Assembly: GCA_905236065.1 (NCBI GenBank)
Contig: CAJONZ010000095.1
Coordinates: 1-64,000 of the forward strand
DNA length: 64,000 nt
Reading direction: 5' to 3'
DNA from: an uncultured Bacteroidaceae bacterium
GTDB taxonomy: Bacteria; Bacteroidota; Bacteroidia; Bacteroidales; Bacteroidaceae
Shown here in pieces: positions 7,772 to 17,653 of the stretch (its first letter is position 1; every line of letters begins with the position of its first letter). Made by a program: the position numbers and the translations under genes. The notes under the pieces were generated by a model that worked only from the letters and a program-made list of their open reading frames with translations, had not been told where the DNA came from and did no database searches.

Positions 7772-7984
7772 TTATGGTTTTACGATTTCTTGGATGCCTG
7801 TTCTTCTGTGTCGTGCGGCAAAGTCCTGACTTTGTACGCAGCCGATGCCGCGTTTTCGCATTTCCTTGTTTTGCGAGACGTGGCTCTTGACGAAGGTGCC
7901 ATTCTTTTTCAGCAGAATCTGTATGCAGAGCATGATGATGCAGATGGCGATGATGGCAGCACAGAGAAGAAAGGTCTTGAGCAT
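7772..7984 (-). CDS. small conserved membrane protein of unknown function
   Basis: 70 residues. One N-terminal transmembrane helix ('LLCAAIIAICIIMLCIQILL') and a conserved-looking cytosolic tail 'HVSQNKEMRKRGIGCVQSQD'. I recall this tail as a recurrent motif in short Bacteroidetes membrane proteins of unknown function. Located 20 bases after the ABC-F stop and just before the Skp-like gene, so probably in the same transcript. Confidence 0.75.
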   Translation of the reverse strand: MLKTFLLCAAIIAICIIMLCIQILLKKNGTFVKSHVSQNKEMRKRGIGCVQSQDFAARHRRTGIQEIVKP

Positions 7985-8004
7985 TTTAACTTTTAATTTT
8001 TAAC

Positions 8005-8007
<3 letters not shown>
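7985..8007. repeat. heptamer AACTTTT array, 3 copies
   Basis: AACT/AATT words start at 7988, 7995 and 8002, an exact 7-bp period. The array fills almost the whole spacer between the ABC-F stop and the next start codon. The same heptamer recurs at 13461-13541. Confidence 0.6.
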
Positions 8008-9615
<1,608 letters not shown>

Positions 9616-9638
9616 TCAAATACGTTTATAATTGGCGA

Positions 9639-9646
9639 CAAAGGTA
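9639..9646 (-). promoter_or_regulatory. -7 box of the ABC-F gene
   Basis: TACCTTTG on the minus strand, 23 bases before the ATG at 9615. It faces away from the -7 box at 9732-9739, so this 139-bp region is a divergent promoter region. No clear -33 box. Confidence 0.65.
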
Positions 9647-9731
9647 CGAATTATTTACCATTTGCCCTTTACCATTTAAGTTAAAAGTAAAAAAAATGCT
9701 GTAACTGTGGGTTGGGAAAATGAAATTTGGT

Positions 9732-9739
9732 TACCTTTG
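9732..9739 (+). promoter_or_regulatory. -7 box of the AddB-like gene
   Basis: TACCTTTG, 15 bases before the ATG at 9755. A TTG at 9712-9714 is 17 bases upstream, a little short of the usual spacing. Confidence 0.6.
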
Positions 9740-9754
9740 CGGATTAAATAGTAA

Positions 9755-12712
9755 ATGGCTAAAATGGCAAATGTGGGTTTCCTGCAACGGGTCGCAGAAG
9801 ATTTGAGGGAGGTCTTTGGCGGCGATTACTCGGACTTGACGGTGGTGTTCCCGAACAAGCGGGCCAGCCTGTTTATGAATGACTGCTTGGCAGCGTCGGG
9901 CGATGGCAGGCCGATGTGGACGCCAGAGTATGTAACCATCAGCGACATTTTCAGTCGGTTGAGCGATCTCATGGTGGCCGACCCGCTGTATCTGGTCTGC
10001 CGTCTGCATGAGGTGTATTGCCAAGTGACGGGAAGCCGAGAGACGCTGGACCGTTTCTATGCCTGGGGCGAACTACTGCTGAGTGATTTCGATGACATTG
10101 ACAACAATCTGGTTGATGCGGAGAAGTTGTTTGCCAACATCGCCGACCTTGACGACCTGACGGGCTATGACTATATGACGGAGGAACAGCGCAGGGCTAT
10201 CCATCAGTTTTTCACCTCGTTCCGCCGTGATGAGAAAACGGAGTTGAAGGAGCGTTTCCAGTCGGTGTGGAAATGTCTGTTCTCGGTCTATACGGAGTTT
10301 CGCCGTGTGTTGCTGTGTGAGCGGAAGGCATACGGCGGCATGTTGAAGCGCCAGGTGACGGAGCAACTCAAGCAGTGTCCGGAGGAGTGTGCCCGGCGGT
10401 TGGACACCCGTTGTTTCGCAATTGTGGGTTTCAACGTACTGAACGAGACGGAGAAGCAGCTTTTCCGCTTCCTTGGTATGGAGCGGGAAACCCTGTTCTA
10501 CTGGGACTACGACGATGCCTACATCGACTACGAAGCCGGTACGTTCATCAACGAGAACAAACGCCTGTTTCCCAACCGTTTTGCTGGACGTGGGTATTAC
10601 GACAATTTCCGTACCGACAAGGAGAAGCACATAACTTTTGTGTCTTCTCCCACGGAAGATGCACAAAGCCGCTATATTGCCCAATGGTTGCAGTCGGCAG
10701 ATGTTTCCATCGATAACCGAACGGCCATCGTACTTTGTAACGAGAAAATCCTGAATTCCGTCCTGCACTCTATTCCTCCGATGGTGGAGGGGGAGTCCGT
10801 GTTGTTGAACGTGACGATGGGATTCCCCTTGACCGACACACCTGTTTTCAGTTTCTTGTCGGTTTTGCTTGATTTGCAAACGCACGGACGAACCACGTCG
10901 GGCCGTTGGCGCTACAGCCATGTAGCTGCCGTCCTTCGCCATCCCTACACAGAGTGGCTCTCAGAGGGGGCTTCCACGGAGTTGTTGGCATTGCTCAACA
11001 AAAAATCCATCCTTTTCCCTGATGACGAATTACTGCGTGAAAACGAGACGCTTGCCGATATTTTTATACCTTGCGGGGAGGCTGCCGAGCTGCCAGCCTA
11101 CCTGACGAAATTGATAGAGCGTTTGGGAACGATGGCTTCCGACCATCCGCTTTTTGCCGAATCGGTCTATCAGGCCCATGCCCTTGTCTGCCGCATCCGT
11201 TCCATTCAGGAGACGTTGCCAGGTTTCAAGGTCAGCAAGGACACGTTCTGCCGTTTGCTCAAACAGCTATTGCGTAGCAAGACCATCCCCTTCCATGGTG
11301 AGCCCGCCGTGGGGCTACAGATTATGGGACTGCTGGAGACTCGCAACCTGGATTTCGACAATGTGTTGATGCTTTCCGTCAACGAGGGGCAGTTGCCACG
11401 AGTATCGATGAACAACACGTTCATTCCCTATACACTCCGCAGTCTGCACGGCATGACCACCATTGAAAAGCAGACGAGCCTCTATGCCTATTATTTCTAC
11501 CGCTTGTTACAGCGTGCCCGGAATATCACGCTGATGTACAACAGTTCGACCGAAGGATTGAACCGAGGCGAGATGTCCCGCTTCATGATGCAGTTGCAAA
11601 TTGAGGCCGACCGTCTGTTTGCTCCCAACGTGCAAATCGAACTGAAAACGCTGGTAGCCGGCAGTGGTATTTTGCCGAACGTGCCGCTTGACGTGGCCAA
11701 GGGACCAGATGTTTTGGAAAGACTGCACCGACGTTTCGACCTTGCCTACGAAGCTGCCTACAGTGCGGCACACAACGGGGCAAAGATGACGCTCAGTCCA
11801 TCGGCCATCAACGATTATCTGGATTGTCGTCGTCGGTTTTATCTGAAATATGTGATGGGGCTGAAGGTCGATGACGAACTGACAGACGACGTGGACGATG
11901 CCATGTTCGGTACCTTGCTGCACGATTGCATGGAAAGAATCTATCGTCCCTGTGTGGGAAGGCAGGTACAAAGCCAATACTTGCTCAACCTGGCAGACGA
12001 TCCAGAGAAAATCGCTGCCCTGGTCGATGAAGCATTTGCCGTGAACGTCTTCAAGACTGTCCCCCAAGCCCGGAACCTCCCCTACAATGGACACCAATTG
12101 CTCAACCGACACGTCCTGATTACATACGTCAGGAGACAGTTGCGGTTCGATGCCCTGTCGTGTCCTTTCACTCTTTTGGGCGTGGAGCGGCCAGCCTATT
12201 CGGTGCTGAAGGTTCCTTCTGCCGAGGGCGATTTCTCTGTACGTATCGGTGGCATCATCGACCGCTATGAGCAAATTAACGATGCCGTCCAGACGGGGCT
12301 TCCCGGCCAAGACCGCATTCGGGTCGTTGACTATAAGACCAGCAGCACGGCTCAGACGGCAACCTCCCTACAGCAGCTTTTCGATCCCGATGCCAAGAAA
12401 CGTTCCCACCACTGGCTACAGGCTTATTACTATTGTGACGTGTTGACCGACACGGCCACTTTGCCCGTCTATCCCCTGTTGATGTATGTGAAGAATGCGC
12501 CTTCCAAGCGGACGTTTGCCTGTCTGATGGACAAAGAAGTCATTACGGATTTCAAGTCACAGCTGAAGGCTGAATACCATGAGCGGTTGCAGACGGTCAT
12601 TCAGGAGATTTTCACTGCGGAAAACACGTTCTTGCCCACGGAGAATCGAGACCAATGCCTCTTCTGCGACTTTAAAAATGTTTGTCCCACTCAAAATGTT
12701 GGAAGTCTTTGA
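9755..12712 (+). CDS. AddB-like PD-(D/E)XK exonuclease/helicase-related subunit
   Basis: 985 residues. The N-terminus 'LTVVFPNKRASLFMNDCL' and 'NVLMLSVNEGQLP' are typical of AddB-type proteins with an inactivated helicase fold. The C-terminal nuclease has 'LSPSAINDYLDCRRRFYLKY', 'FGTLLHDCMERIY', the catalytic 'IRVVDYKTSS', and a final 'CLFCDFKNVC'. The Cys in 'DCRRRFYLKY' plus the three in 'CLFCDFKNVC' could hold an iron-sulfur cluster as in AddB. Such subunits process DNA double-strand ends together with a RecB/AddA helicase-nuclease. No such partner is in the window, so the complex must be completed from elsewhere. The 3' end overlaps the convergent M15 gene by 41 bp. ATG at 9755 fits the promoter; ATG at 9764 is possible. 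Confidence 0.85.
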   Translation: MAKMANVGFLQRVAEDLREVFGGDYSDLTVVFPNKRASLFMNDCLAASGDGRPMWTPEYVTISDIFSRLSDLMVADPLYLVCRLHEVYCQVTGSRETLDRFYAWGELLLSDFDDIDNNLVDAEKLFANIADLDDLTGYDYMTEEQRRAIHQFFTSFRRDEKTELKERFQSVWKCLFSVYTEFRRVLLCERKAYGGMLKRQVTEQLKQCPEECARRLDTRCFAIVGFNVLNETEKQLFRFLGMERETLFYWDYDDAYIDYEAGTFINENKRLFPNRFAGRGYYDNFRTDKEKHITFVSSPTEDAQSRYIAQWLQSADVSIDNRTAIVLCNEKILNSVLHSIPPMVEGESVLLNVTMGFPLTDTPVFSFLSVLLDLQTHGRTTSGRWRYSHVAAVLRHPYTEWLSEGASTELLALLNKKSILFPDDELLRENETLADIFIPCGEAAELPAYLTKLIERLGTMASDHPLFAESVYQAHALVCRIRSIQETLPGFKVSKDTFCRLLKQLLRSKTIPFHGEPAVGLQIMGLLETRNLDFDNVLMLSVNEGQLPRVSMNNTFIPYTLRSLHGMTTIEKQTSLYAYYFYRLLQRARNITLMYNSSTEGLNRGEMSRFMMQLQIEADRLFAPNVQIELKTLVAGSGILPNVPLDVAKGPDVLERLHRRFDLAYEAAYSAAHNGAKMTLSPSAINDYLDCRRRFYLKYVMGLKVDDELTDDVDDAMFGTLLHDCMERIYRPCVGRQVQSQYLLNLADDPEKIAALVDEAFAVNVFKTVPQARNLPYNGHQLLNRHVLITYVRRQLRFDALSCPFTLLGVERPAYSVLKVPSAEGDFSVRIGGIIDRYEQINDAVQTGLPGQDRIRVVDYKTSSTAQTATSLQQLFDPDAKKRSHHWLQAYYYCDVLTDTATLPVYPLLMYVKNAPSKRTFACLMDKEVITDFKSQLKAEYHERLQTVIQEIFTAENTFLPTENRDQCLFCDFKNVCPTQNVGSL

Positions 12713-13430
12713 CTGTTTTCCAACGCCCGCCCCAGGTGAAGCCTGCCTCGGTGAATAGCTTGTAGGCCAAATCCTTGTCGTCAATTTTGTAGGGAAAATC
12801 CTTGCTGCGGTTGCAGTATTCAGCGGCGTTTCCCGGCTGTACATACAACTGGCCGTTTTTCTGTTTTTTATAATAAGGATTGTAGAGCGGATTAAGGTCA
12901 ACCGCCAGTCCGAGGGCATGTTTCGAGAGTTTCTTTCCACCGGAAATGCCCCGGAAACAAAAGCATGAGGTGTTGTTGTCCCGCATCTGTCGCTCGTCGT
13001 CTGCATCATACACATCGGGGAGTACCATGCGCTGAATGGGGTAGTGGTTGTCGTACAGAACCCTGAATATCTCTGTCAGCTGTTTTGCAATTCGTCGGTT
13101 GCAAACCATTTCGCCCAAATGAACCTTCTGGTCATAGTCCCAATGCAATACCCGGAGTAGCCGCAGGTCGTCCCTTCCGATGTACGGATTCTCCCTGTAA
13201 GTTTTTCCCTGCATTCCCGCCCAGACAGCATCGGGTACAGGCATTGCAGTGAAACACTTTTCCAGCCCATATTCCTCCACGGCCTCCTGCGACACCGTCC
13301 CTCCTGCTTTCCACATTTGCAGGATGGCCACTTCCGTCATGGCTTTTGCCGTATGTCGGGATTGGGCTGTCATGTTGCCGACGTGGCAGGAAAGCAGGAA
13401 CAATAAAAGAAGAATGTATTTAATTCTCAT
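12672..13430 (-). CDS. M15-family D,D-carboxypeptidase/endopeptidase-like secreted protein
   Basis: 252 residues. Signal sequence with a possible lipobox ('ILLLLFLLSC'). The zinc-peptidase motifs of the M15/VanY-type fold are visible: 'SKHALGLAVDLNP' (SxHxxGxAxD, about residue 168) and 'DFQHFEW' near the C-terminus. Likely cuts peptidoglycan stem peptides in the periplasm. Convergent with the AddB-like gene and sharing 41 bp with it. Its -7 box is so close to the ATG that the mRNA may have almost no leader. Confidence 0.85.
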   Translation of the reverse strand: MRIKYILLLLFLLSCHVGNMTAQSRHTAKAMTEVAILQMWKAGGTVSQEAVEEYGLEKCFTAMPVPDAVWAGMQGKTYRENPYIGRDDLRLLRVLHWDYDQKVHLGEMVCNRRIAKQLTEIFRVLYDNHYPIQRMVLPDVYDADDERQMRDNNTSCFCFRGISGGKKLSKHALGLAVDLNPLYNPYYKKQKNGQLYVQPGNAAEYCNRSKDFPYKIDDKDLAYKLFTEAGFTWGGRWKTVKDFQHFEWDKHF

Positions 13431-13434
13431 GTTG

Positions 13435-13442
13435 CAAAGTTA
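13435..13442 (-). promoter_or_regulatory. -7 box immediately before the M15 gene
   Basis: TAACTTTG on the minus strand ends 4 bases before the ATG at 13430. With the usual start a few bases past the box, transcription would begin at or next to the start codon. Confidence 0.55.
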
Positions 13443-13460
13443 CGATAGTTCGGTCATTTT

Positions 13461-13541
13461 AACTTTCAGCTTTTAACTTTTAACTTGAAAAATCTTCTTT
13501 TTGTTCAACTTTTAACTTTTAACTTTTAATTTTTAACTTGA
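13461..13541. repeat. two heptamer AACTTTT arrays
   Basis: First array: words at 13461, 13468, 13475 and 13482. Second array: 13507, 13514, 13521, 13528 and 13535. Both keep an exact 7-bp period and both end in AACTTGAAAA, then reach a TTTTTG within about 20 bases. This looks like a duplicated module lying between the divergent M15 and endonuclease-fold genes. Confidence 0.7.
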
Positions 13542-13548
13542 AAAGCTG

Positions 13549-13556
13549 TATTTTTG
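13549..13556 (+). promoter_or_regulatory. -7 box of the dockerin-tailed gene
   Basis: TATTTTTG, 17 bases before the ATG at 13574. It lies downstream of the ORF-track start (13538), supporting the later start. Confidence 0.6.
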
Positions 13557-13573
13557 CGGCAAAGTCTGACACT

Positions 13574-15871
13574 ATGATGAGGAAATACTTCGTATCGTTG
13601 CTGTCCCTTTGTCTTTGGGGACTTTCGCAGACCGTTTCTGCCGAGGGCGAAACCTTCACCGTCTGTGCGCTGAATGTAGATGGACTTCCCAAGAAAATCT
13701 TGACCATCGACGTGAACCCCGATGGACCGGGCTCTGAGGGCACAAGGCTCATCAGCAGCTATCTCGCGGGAAAGAACTACGACCTGATAGGTCTGAGTGA
13801 GGATTTCAACTATCATAGTTCCCTGCTATCCTGCCTGGAGAATTACAATTCCGGCACGTGGCGTGGGGCTATTGATTTTGGCTCCATCGCACCCGGCCTG
13901 TTCGACAATCAGCAGTTGGACACCGACGGCCTGGGATTCCTTTGGAAAGAAGGCTATACCGTTGGCCAGGAGCGTTGGGTAGCCTGGGAACACACCCACG
14001 GCAAGTTTGCCGACGGATTCGACGAAAACGTGAAGAAGGGCTACCGCTACTACTCCGTGACCCTGCCGGGTGGTTCGCAGATTGATGTCTATGTCCTTCA
14101 CATGGATGCCGAGACCGGCGCTGAGGACAATTCTGCCCGCGAGACGCAGATTGTCCAGCTGGCCGACGAGATTATCAGTAACAAAAACGGGCGTCCGAAG
14201 TTGGTGATTGGCGACACGAATTGCCGTTACACACGCGACCCGCTGAAGACGAAGTTCATTGATGCCATTAACACTCAGTCCCTCTATTCTATTAAAGATG
14301 TGTGGGTGGAGTACATGCGTAATGGCAGCTATCCCACCTATGGCGGCGCTGCCTTGACTAACACCTCTCAGGGGCACAACAGCCCGAACAACGAGGTCGT
14401 TGACAAAATATTCGTCCTCAATCCTGCCTATGGCATCCAGCTTTCGCTCAAGGAAATGCGCCTTGATGAGGACTATGTCAACGAAGCCGGTGAAATGCTG
14501 GGCGACCACTATCCCCTTGTGGCCACTTTTGAAGTCAAAGGCAGTGACACCCGTCCCACCGAGGCGAAGGACTTCTGGCTGGGTGAAAACGAACTGCCCA
14601 GCGGAGCCCGCCGCTATCTTTACAATGTGGGTTCGGGCCTCTTCCTTCATCAGGACGGCACCCTCGTTGCTTCTGCCGACAATGCCAGCGTCTGGAGCCT
14701 TTGGGGCGATGGCGACCAACGAACCATCTCCACTGATGACGGCTACCGTTTGGTGCTCGACTACAACTTGAAGCGCTTCACCTACCGCTGCTACACACAG
14801 ACGGGTTCTGGCGCAACCACGTTCGGTCTCACCGCCGGATGGTCACGCGGCGATGCCTACAAATTCAAGGCCAGCAGCCATTATGTAAACGTGGAGTGGA
14901 ACGACAACTACTCGCTCGATGCCGGTGCAGGCTATGAATCCGACCTGAGCGACTGGCTCCTGATTTCAGAACAGCAGAAACTGACATACGAAAACTATGT
15001 CAACGCCTTCAACGATGCCAGCATCTATGCTGATTGGGTATTGCCTATTCAATACACCGACCGACTGAAGACAGCCATTTCCACGCCCGTCAACTATTCC
15101 AATGCACAGACCGTGACCAACGAGATTCGCTCCGTCATTACTTCCATCCGGGAGTTCCTTGCCAGTTGCGGAAAAGAGAAGGAGGTCACAGGGCGTATCA
15201 AGAATCCTTCGTTCGAAAACATTTCCATCGTGAAGAAATTGGGTGAGACCGAAAACGGAGAGAACTACAACGTCTATGGCTGGACGGTTTCCCAGCCCGG
15301 TGAGGCCGACGAGGCTTTCACGCCTTGGGAGAATGAGCAGAATGGCAATGGCCGCTATTTCACGGGCATGGATGGCTCACACATCTTCAATGCCTGGTCG
15401 GGTGGTGGCTATGGCACATTCTATTGCAAGCAGGAAATCACCATTCAGCAGGATGGTTGTTACGTCCTTTCTGCTGTTGTGGCTTCTGGCGGTGACCCCG
15501 AGGGTGACACGCAGGTACGCCTTTTCTTCGGCGGCGTCAGCCAGCGCTCAGGCACTTTGACCGATCGCACACAGGGCGTTCCCCTTCAGCTCTACACCTA
15601 TTGCAAGAAGGGCAAATACGTCATAGGCATTGAGTCCAATCAGTGGTTCAAGGCTGACAATTTCCAGCTCTTCCAGCTCACCGAGCCACGTGCCGTCAAA
15701 GGCGACATCAATGGTGACGGCATCGTCACTCTCGCCGACGTCACCCTCCTCCTCGATGTCTATCTTGGCAAGGTGGCCCCGCTTTCAAACATCGATGTCA
15801 CGGGTAACGGCATTTTCGACCTCTCCGACATTATCGCCGCAGTGAACCTCTACCTGAAAGCTAATAAATGA
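13574..15871 (+). CDS. secreted endonuclease/exonuclease/phosphatase-fold protein with dockerin-like C-terminus
   Basis: 765 residues from 'MMRKYFVSLLSLCLWGLSQTVSA', a signal peptide. Residues ~25-325 form an EEP-type domain: 'VCALNVDGLP', 'YDLIGLSED', 'VYVLHMDAETG' (catalytic His region), 'LVIGDTNCRY' (Asp/Asn) and 'GDHYPLVATF' (closing Asp-His). Substrate could be a nucleic acid, phospholipid or sphingomyelin; the sequence does not decide. A middle region follows, then a beta-sandwich-like module ('IKNPSFENISIV', 'NAWSGGGYGTFY') resembling carbohydrate-binding folds. The last ~60 residues hold two dockerin-like calcium loops, 'DINGDGIVTLAD' and 'DVTGNGIFDLSD'. Such tails occur on many Prevotella secreted proteins without a known cellulosome. 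Single gene. Confidence 0.85.
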   Translation: MMRKYFVSLLSLCLWGLSQTVSAEGETFTVCALNVDGLPKKILTIDVNPDGPGSEGTRLISSYLAGKNYDLIGLSEDFNYHSSLLSCLENYNSGTWRGAIDFGSIAPGLFDNQQLDTDGLGFLWKEGYTVGQERWVAWEHTHGKFADGFDENVKKGYRYYSVTLPGGSQIDVYVLHMDAETGAEDNSARETQIVQLADEIISNKNGRPKLVIGDTNCRYTRDPLKTKFIDAINTQSLYSIKDVWVEYMRNGSYPTYGGAALTNTSQGHNSPNNEVVDKIFVLNPAYGIQLSLKEMRLDEDYVNEAGEMLGDHYPLVATFEVKGSDTRPTEAKDFWLGENELPSGARRYLYNVGSGLFLHQDGTLVASADNASVWSLWGDGDQRTISTDDGYRLVLDYNLKRFTYRCYTQTGSGATTFGLTAGWSRGDAYKFKASSHYVNVEWNDNYSLDAGAGYESDLSDWLLISEQQKLTYENYVNAFNDASIYADWVLPIQYTDRLKTAISTPVNYSNAQTVTNEIRSVITSIREFLASCGKEKEVTGRIKNPSFENISIVKKLGETENGENYNVYGWTVSQPGEADEAFTPWENEQNGNGRYFTGMDGSHIFNAWSGGGYGTFYCKQEITIQQDGCYVLSAVVASGGDPEGDTQVRLFFGGVSQRSGTLTDRTQGVPLQLYTYCKKGKYVIGIESNQWFKADNFQLFQLTEPRAVKGDINGDGIVTLADVTLLLDVYLGKVAPLSNIDVTGNGIFDLSDIIAAVNLYLKANK

Positions 15872-15887
15872 AGCCTGAAGAAGTCCT

Positions 15888-16370
15888 TTAATCTTTCACG
15901 AGCAGGACGACGGCGTAGGCGCTGATGCCCTCTTCACGGCCTGTGAAGCCGAGGTGTTCGGTGGTAGTGGCTTTGATGGAGACGGCATCGGGGTCGAGAT
16001 TCATGACCTGGGCCAAGGTGGCTTGCATTTGGGGAATGTGCGGGTTCATCTTGGGACGCTCGGCGCAAATGGTGGCATCGATGTTGTTGATGCGGTAGCC
16101 TTTCTGGGCAACGATTTCTACAGTTTTACGCAGGAGAATCTTGGAGTCGATGTTCTCATACTCATTGCCTTTCTTGGGCGGAAAATGGTAGCCGATATCA
16201 CGCATGTTGGCAGCACCGAGGATGGCGTCGCAGATGGCGTGGATGAGTACGTCGGCATCGCTGTGGCCGAGAAGCCCCAGGGTGTGTTCAAGTTTGATGC
16301 CGCCAATCCAGAGTTCGCGGCCTGGTGTGAGTTGATGGACGTCGTAGCCCATCCCAATACGTAGGGTCAA
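15888..16370 (-). CDS. ispF: 2-C-methyl-D-erythritol 2,4-cyclodiphosphate synthase
   Basis: Fifth enzyme of the MEP isoprenoid pathway. 160 residues, full length. 'RIGMGYDVH' (metal ligands Asp and His), 'GLLGHSDADVLIHAICDAILGAA' and the C-terminal 'KATTTEHLGFTGREEGISAYA' are diagnostic. No ATG gives a complete first strand: the frame is closed by TAA a few codons upstream, and the only in-frame ATG (16352) would delete 'TLRIG', so the TTG at 16370 is the likely start. Last gene of the long minus-strand run that also carries dxr of the same pathway. Confidence 0.96.
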   Translation of the reverse strand: MTLRIGMGYDVHQLTPGRELWIGGIKLEHTLGLLGHSDADVLIHAICDAILGAANMRDIGYHFPPKKGNEYENIDSKILLRKTVEIVAQKGYRINNIDATICAERPKMNPHIPQMQATLAQVMNLDPDAVSIKATTTEHLGFTGREEGISAYAVVLLVKD

Positions 16371-16453
16371 AGGAGTAGAATGTTAAAAGTGAAAAATGGA
16401 ATCTTGCTCAGCAGGCATCCTCTCTCGCCCTAAAAAGGGAAGAGGGGTTGTTT

Positions 16454-17632
16454 TTATCTTCTTTTTCCTAACAGGTCCTTGATGCCGTCCATGTCGAAGG
16501 AGAGGGAGAGACGGACGGTCTGGTCGAGTGGGTTTGACTGTGCGGTGGAAATGACGTAGCTGGCATCGATAGCGAAGACGGACATCTTGAAGCCGGCACC
16601 GACGGTGAAGTATTTACGGTTACCTTTGTTGGGGTGTTCGTAGTGGTAGCCGCCACGCACGAAGAATTGGTTGTTGTAGGAGTATTCCAAGCCGGCTGAC
16701 CACTGGATTTCCTGAAGCTCTTCCTTGAATCCGTTCGGTGCGTCGCTGAAGGACTTGAAAATGCCGGTGATGGATGAAACGTTGTAGTAACCTTCGCCTT
16801 CAAGCCATGCGCGATAGCCAGAGTAGTCCTCACTGCCTGCGCCAGTGGCTTCGATGTATTGTTCGAAGGTGGGGCGGGTGGGAACGAGCAGTTTGTTTGC
16901 GTCGGCTGCGATGGTGAGGGTGTTATACTCGTCGAAGGGAATGAGGAAGGAGAGTCCGAGACGGAGGTTGGTGGGCAGGAATTCGCTGGTGTTTCCTTCG
17001 TCATAGGATATTTTACTGCCGATGTTGCTGATGTTGAGTCCCCAACCGAGCTGACATTCGCGGCTGCCGAGGTTGAGGTAGCCGTTGTGGTAGATAGAGA
17101 TGTCGGCGGAGAAGGCGTTGGCGGGTGTGATGCCATCGTCGTTCCATCCGAGGTCGCTGCGGATGTAGCGGAGGGCTACGCCTGCGGAGAAGGTCTCACT
17201 GAGCATACGGGAGTAGGCTATGTCGAAGGCCATTTCGTAGGGCTTGATGGTGAGGTCGTCGGTGGCAATGACTTCGCCGAGCGAGAAGTAGCGGAGGGAT
17301 GCGGAGAGGGCATCGTATTCACCCAGGCGGTAGTAACCGTTGATGTTGGCGAGGGCGATGTCGTTGACCAGTCGGCGCAACCACGGTGTGTAGTTGAAGG
17401 AGATACCCGCACGGCTGATGCAGAAAGGATATTTTGCGGGGTTCCAGTATTGTGAGTTGACGTCGGGGTCGGTGGCTCCACCCACGTCGCCCAGTCCACC
17501 GCCTCGTGCGTCGGGGGCGATGGCAAGTGAGGTGACTCCGTAGTTTACGGGGTTGAGCTGGTTCTTTGTGTCTTGGGCTTTTGCCGTGGTGAGTGTGAGC
17601 AGCAAGACTGCTATTAAAATGAGTTTTTTCAT
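16454..17632 (-). CDS. porV: type IX secretion system outer-membrane protein PorV
   Basis: 392 residues with signal peptide ('LILIAVLLLTLTTAKAQ'). 'YGVTSLAIAPDARGGGLGDVG' and 'NSQYWNPAKYPF' near the N-terminus are characteristic of PorV, and the remainder is a FadL-like beta barrel ending 'LSLSFDMDGIKDLLG'. In type IX secretion PorV shuttles cargo from the translocon to the PorU sortase. It lies 21 bp downstream of porU, the usual arrangement. Confidence 0.95.
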   Translation of the reverse strand: MKKLILIAVLLLTLTTAKAQDTKNQLNPVNYGVTSLAIAPDARGGGLGDVGGATDPDVNSQYWNPAKYPFCISRAGISFNYTPWLRRLVNDIALANINGYYRLGEYDALSASLRYFSLGEVIATDDLTIKPYEMAFDIAYSRMLSETFSAGVALRYIRSDLGWNDDGITPANAFSADISIYHNGYLNLGSRECQLGWGLNISNIGSKISYDEGNTSEFLPTNLRLGLSFLIPFDEYNTLTIAADANKLLVPTRPTFEQYIEATGAGSEDYSGYRAWLEGEGYYNVSSITGIFKSFSDAPNGFKEELQEIQWSAGLEYSYNNQFFVRGGYHYEHPNKGNRKYFTVGAGFKMSVFAIDASYVISTAQSNPLDQTVRLSLSFDMDGIKDLLGKRR

Positions 17633-17653
17633 ATATTGCGTTATTTGTTCCTT

